A stretch of DNA of 5,952 nucleotides, from NCBI GenBank assembly GCA_013154385.1, contig JAADCO010000138.1, positions 1 through 5,952 on the forward strand, read 5' to 3'. Under the pieces are notes generated by a model. It was not told where the DNA came from and did no database searches. It saw only the letters and a program-made list of their open reading frames with translations. Made by a program: the position numbers and the translations under genes. This document shows positions 5,728-5,952 of the stretch, piece after piece. Source of the DNA: Thermodesulfobacteriota bacterium (lineage in GTDB: Bacteria; Desulfobacterota; Thermodesulfobacteria; Thermodesulfobacteriales; Thermodesulfatatoraceae). Position 1 is the first letter of the stretch. Each line of letters begins with the position of its first letter.

Positions 5728-5952
5728 TCAGTAGTCAATTTCCTCCACGGCACTGCTGATTACCCGCGCGGTGATAAAGATGATGAGTTCTTGCTCTTCC
5801 TGGTTCTTTTGAGAATTTTTGAACAGATTCCCCACCGCCGGGATCTTCGAGACACCGGGGACCCGGTCGTAGGCTTCCTGTTTCTTGGCGATCTTGAGTC
5901 CGCCGATGACCACCGTGCCCCCGTTGGGAACCCGCAGGAAGGTCTGGGCCGT
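5728..5952 (-). CDS. Secretin C-terminal fragment (PilQ/GspD type), 5' end beyond the window
   Basis: The last 74 codons of an outer-membrane secretin are present, and the frame stays open to the right edge. The fragment carries the conserved secretin end: FLRVPNGGTVVIGGLK, then VPGVSKIPAVGNLFKN, and ELIIFITARVI shortly before the stop. These fit the C-terminal beta-barrel part of the secretin family. These proteins form gated outer-membrane pores for type IV pili (PilQ) or type II secretion (GspD). The short tail after the ITxR motif and the absence of a pilotin-binding extension fit PilQ somewhat better than GspD, but a 74-residue fragment cannot decide. It reads towards yihY with a 43-bp gap and no visible terminator, so read-through into yihY and ttuA is plausible. 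Confidence 0.9.
   Translation of the reverse strand, partial: TAQTFLRVPNGGTVVIGGLKIAKKQEAYDRVPGVSKIPAVGNLFKNSQKNQEEQELIIFITARVISSAVEEIDY

Overview
The window is about 6 kb of GC-rich bacterial chromosome, densely packed and mostly coded on the minus strand. A secretin C-terminus at the right edge indicates a diderm (Gram-negative-type) cell. A TtuA-like tRNA 2-thiolation enzyme with both zinc knuckles and the three Fe-S cysteines leans towards a thermophile, perhaps a Thermodesulfobacteriota/Desulfobacterota-like lineage. That placement is inference from gene content only. I see no mobile elements, CRISPR arrays or rRNA.

Layout from the left. Positions 1-929 hold a minus-strand block that reads, in transcription order, tRNA-Met(CAU), tRNA-Cys(GCA), queD and queE (cut by the left edge). 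A sigma70-like promoter with a perfect TTGACA box lies just upstream at 940-969. Next comes an unrecognised 302-residue cytoplasmic protein with a TTG start (976-1884, minus). A 117-bp divergent spacer separates it from a single plus-strand gene, a secreted family-5 solute-binding protein of the peptide/nickel ABC transporter type (2002-3582). This gene runs head-on into ttuA (3572-4480, minus), and the two coding ends overlap by 11 bp. Upstream of ttuA is a YihY/BrkB-type membrane protein with a C-terminal winged-helix-like extension (4407-5684, minus), whose tail overlaps the start of ttuA by 74 bp. The right edge carries the last 74 codons of a secretin (PilQ/GspD type), 43 bp upstream of yihY.

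Two tRNA-modification activities flank the window: preQ0 synthesis (QueD, QueE) for queuosine, and 2-thiolation of T54 (TtuA). Both tRNAs encoded here have canonical T-loops that could be TtuA substrates, but neither has the GUN anticodon that receives queuosine. The secretin, yihY and ttuA genes are close enough to be one transcript. The most unusual structure is a set of nested inverted repeats around the yihY start codon (5646-5717), which could fold in the mRNA and control its translation. The second is the very tight join between tRNA-Cys and queD, where the queD ribosome-binding purines directly follow the tRNA CCA end.
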